Shown here in pieces: positions 63,172 to 64,000 of a DNA stretch of 64,000 bases. Below the pieces are notes generated by a model. The model was given only the letters and a program-made list of their open reading frames with translations, did not search any database and was not told where the DNA came from. Numbering within the stretch: the first letter of the stretch is position 1; every line of letters begins with the position of its first letter. Both the position numbers and the translations under genes were made by a program. The DNA is from Anaerolineae bacterium (GTDB taxonomy: Bacteria; Chloroflexota; Anaerolineae; Aggregatilineales; J027), in contig JAJTXY010000001.1 of the NCBI GenBank assembly GCA_021463865.1, positions 310,001 through 374,000 of the forward strand, given 5' to 3'.

Positions 63172-63726
63172 ATGCGCTGGTATAACGAACCGCAGATGTG
63201 GGCAGCACCAACCAACACGATTCGCTTTACAACCAATCCCAAGACCGATTTTTGGCGCAAAACCCATTCGGGAGCCATCGCTGATAATGGGCATTTTTAT
63301 TATCAGACCGTTGCCGGAAACTTTACAGCCGAAGTGAAATTTAGCGGGCAATATCGAGATTTGTATGACCAAGCCGGATTGATGCTGCGCCATGATGAAA
63401 GTACATGGTTGAAATGTGGGATCGAGTATGTCAATGGGGTCTATAATGCCAGTGTAGTCATCACCCATGATTACTCTGACTGGTCAGTGACCGCCCTCAA
63501 GGAAAATCCGGCGGCGATGTGGCTGCGCTTGGTCTGGCATCAACCCACCATCGAGGTTTATTATTCGCTGGACGGCGCGGTGTATAACATGATGCGCCAA
63601 GCCTATCTGACCACTGCCAATGAACTCCAAGTGGGTGTGATGGCCTGTTCACCGACAGGCAACGGCTTTGAAGCGACTTTTGAGCATCTCAAGATTGAAA
63701 AACTTGAAAAGAATGAAAAAGCCTAA
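63172..63726 (+). CDS. DUF1349 concanavalin-like domain protein
   Basis: The 184-residue protein is taken from ATG 63172, behind AAGGAAAAG. It has a beta-rich jelly-roll domain with KTDFWRKTHSGAIADNGHFYY, AEVKFSGQYRDLYDQAGLML and EVGVMACSPTGNGFEATFE. The family resembles the 'regulation of enolase protein 1' fold and probably binds sugars or proteins. It follows glyQS. Its stop overlaps that of the convergent gene by 3 bases. Confidence 0.8.
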   Translation: MRWYNEPQMWAAPTNTIRFTTNPKTDFWRKTHSGAIADNGHFYYQTVAGNFTAEVKFSGQYRDLYDQAGLMLRHDESTWLKCGIEYVNGVYNASVVITHDYSDWSVTALKENPAAMWLRLVWHQPTIEVYYSLDGAVYNMMRQAYLTTANELQVGVMACSPTGNGFEATFEHLKIEKLEKNEKA

Positions 63727-64000
63727 GCCATGCCTAGCCGCTTGGCGATCTCATCCGGTACGGGATAAACACGCTCCGGCGGCAGTAATTTTTGGGCTTT
63801 ATCGTATTCCCCATCCCGGCAAAACGCATGAATTTTGTGGGTGAGGGGCGTGTAATCTTTGATTTCGGTAATCCATTTCGTCGCATAAGCTTCAATTAAG
63901 TGGCGGCTAATGCCTACCTGAATGGCGGAATATTCCAGTTTGGCTCCCCGCAGTGAGCGCTCCGGGTCCCACTGCACAATCACCCGCGCTTTTTCAAACT
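63723..64000 (-). CDS. DUF4291 family protein (N-terminally truncated by window edge)
   Basis: The frame continues to the window edge beyond the GTG at 63983, so only the C-terminal ~91 residues are visible. VQWDPERSLRGAKL, SIQVGISRHLIEAYATKWI and the TPLTHKIHAF segment match the DUF4291 C-terminal half. The family is common in actinobacteria and has no known function. The ORF-start ATG/GTG inside the window is not the real start. Confidence 0.75.
   Translation of the reverse strand, partial: FEKARVIVQWDPERSLRGAKLEYSAIQVGISRHLIEAYATKWITEIKDYTPLTHKIHAFCRDGEYDKAQKLLPPERVYPVPDEIAKRLGMA

Noticed and set aside
1-64000. tRNA, rRNA or IS elements
   Set aside because: No cloverleaf with a T-loop consensus, no rRNA motifs and no transposase were recognised by eye; a tRNAscan-SE or ISfinder run would be needed to exclude them.

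Overview
The window looks like a chromosomal segment of a bacterium from the phylum Chloroflexota, probably an Anaerolineae-type lineage. This is an inference. It rests on the many secreted or lipoproteins with Thr/Pro (TPTPT) linkers, the PPC-domain and bacterial-SH3 secreted proteins, the Tad-type pilin-like genes, a fused glycyl-tRNA synthetase, a HrcA/CIRCE-controlled groESL operon and the moderate GC content. No rRNA, tRNA, CRISPR array, IS element or prophage block was recognised. Most genes are ordinary chromosomal genes in short operons separated by clear intrinsic terminators.

Layout. 1-5.1 kb: the end of an unknown gene, an FtsB/DivIC-like cell-division protein, a giant 1079-residue sugar/nucleoside-type ABC ATPase with membrane segments inserted into both nucleotide-binding domains, and a tyrosine recombinase. 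5.2-12.4 kb: a secreted SH3-repeat protein, a coiled-coil/PH-like/zinc-ribbon protein, an SRPBCC protein, a SRAP (HMCES/YedK) DNA-crosslink protein with a promoter implying a leaderless mRNA, a sortase, a PLP aminotransferase and an S41 protease. 12.4-17.8 kb: an ammonium transporter behind a structured leader, then pgeF-yggS-yggT-yggU plus a lipoprotein. 18.1-20.4 kb: groES-groEL with two perfect CIRCE operators flanking the promoter. 20.4-24.7 kb: a GAF-rich histidine kinase with two OmpR-type response regulators. 25.0-30.5 kb: three Tad-related surface genes (TadE-like, TadG-like with a VWA domain, TadE-like with a Thr-Pro stalk).

30.9-39.8 kb (minus strand): an acyl-CoA ligase, hotdog thioesterase and CoA-transferase beta subunit operon; a lipoprotein resembling a zinc peptidase whose zinc motif is lost; and dnaG-rpoD (primase and the major sigma factor). 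40.0-48.6 kb (plus strand): a BON-domain protein, two paralogous secreted esterases around an unknown gene, two large PPC-repeat proteins, RluB-type pseudouridine synthase and a PlsC acyltransferase. 48.66-50.8 kb: glmS preceded by a recognisable glmS ribozyme. 50.87-55.2 kb: three DUF488 genes, a possible dual-OB protein, a BRO/DinD-like protein and endonuclease III. This is the best candidate for an under-described functional system. 55.3-64 kb: rluD translationally coupled to a vapBC-type toxin-antitoxin pair, a CoA-transferase alpha subunit (its likely partner beta subunit lies 23 kb away), a CtpA protease, a YugP-like membrane metalloprotease, the fused GlyRS, a DUF1349 protein and a partial DUF4291 gene.

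The strongest leads are the doubly membrane-inserted ABC ATPase, the DUF488/OB/BRO/Nth neighbourhood, the glmS ribozyme, the structured amt leader, the split CoA transferase and the repeated use of inverted-repeat leaders.
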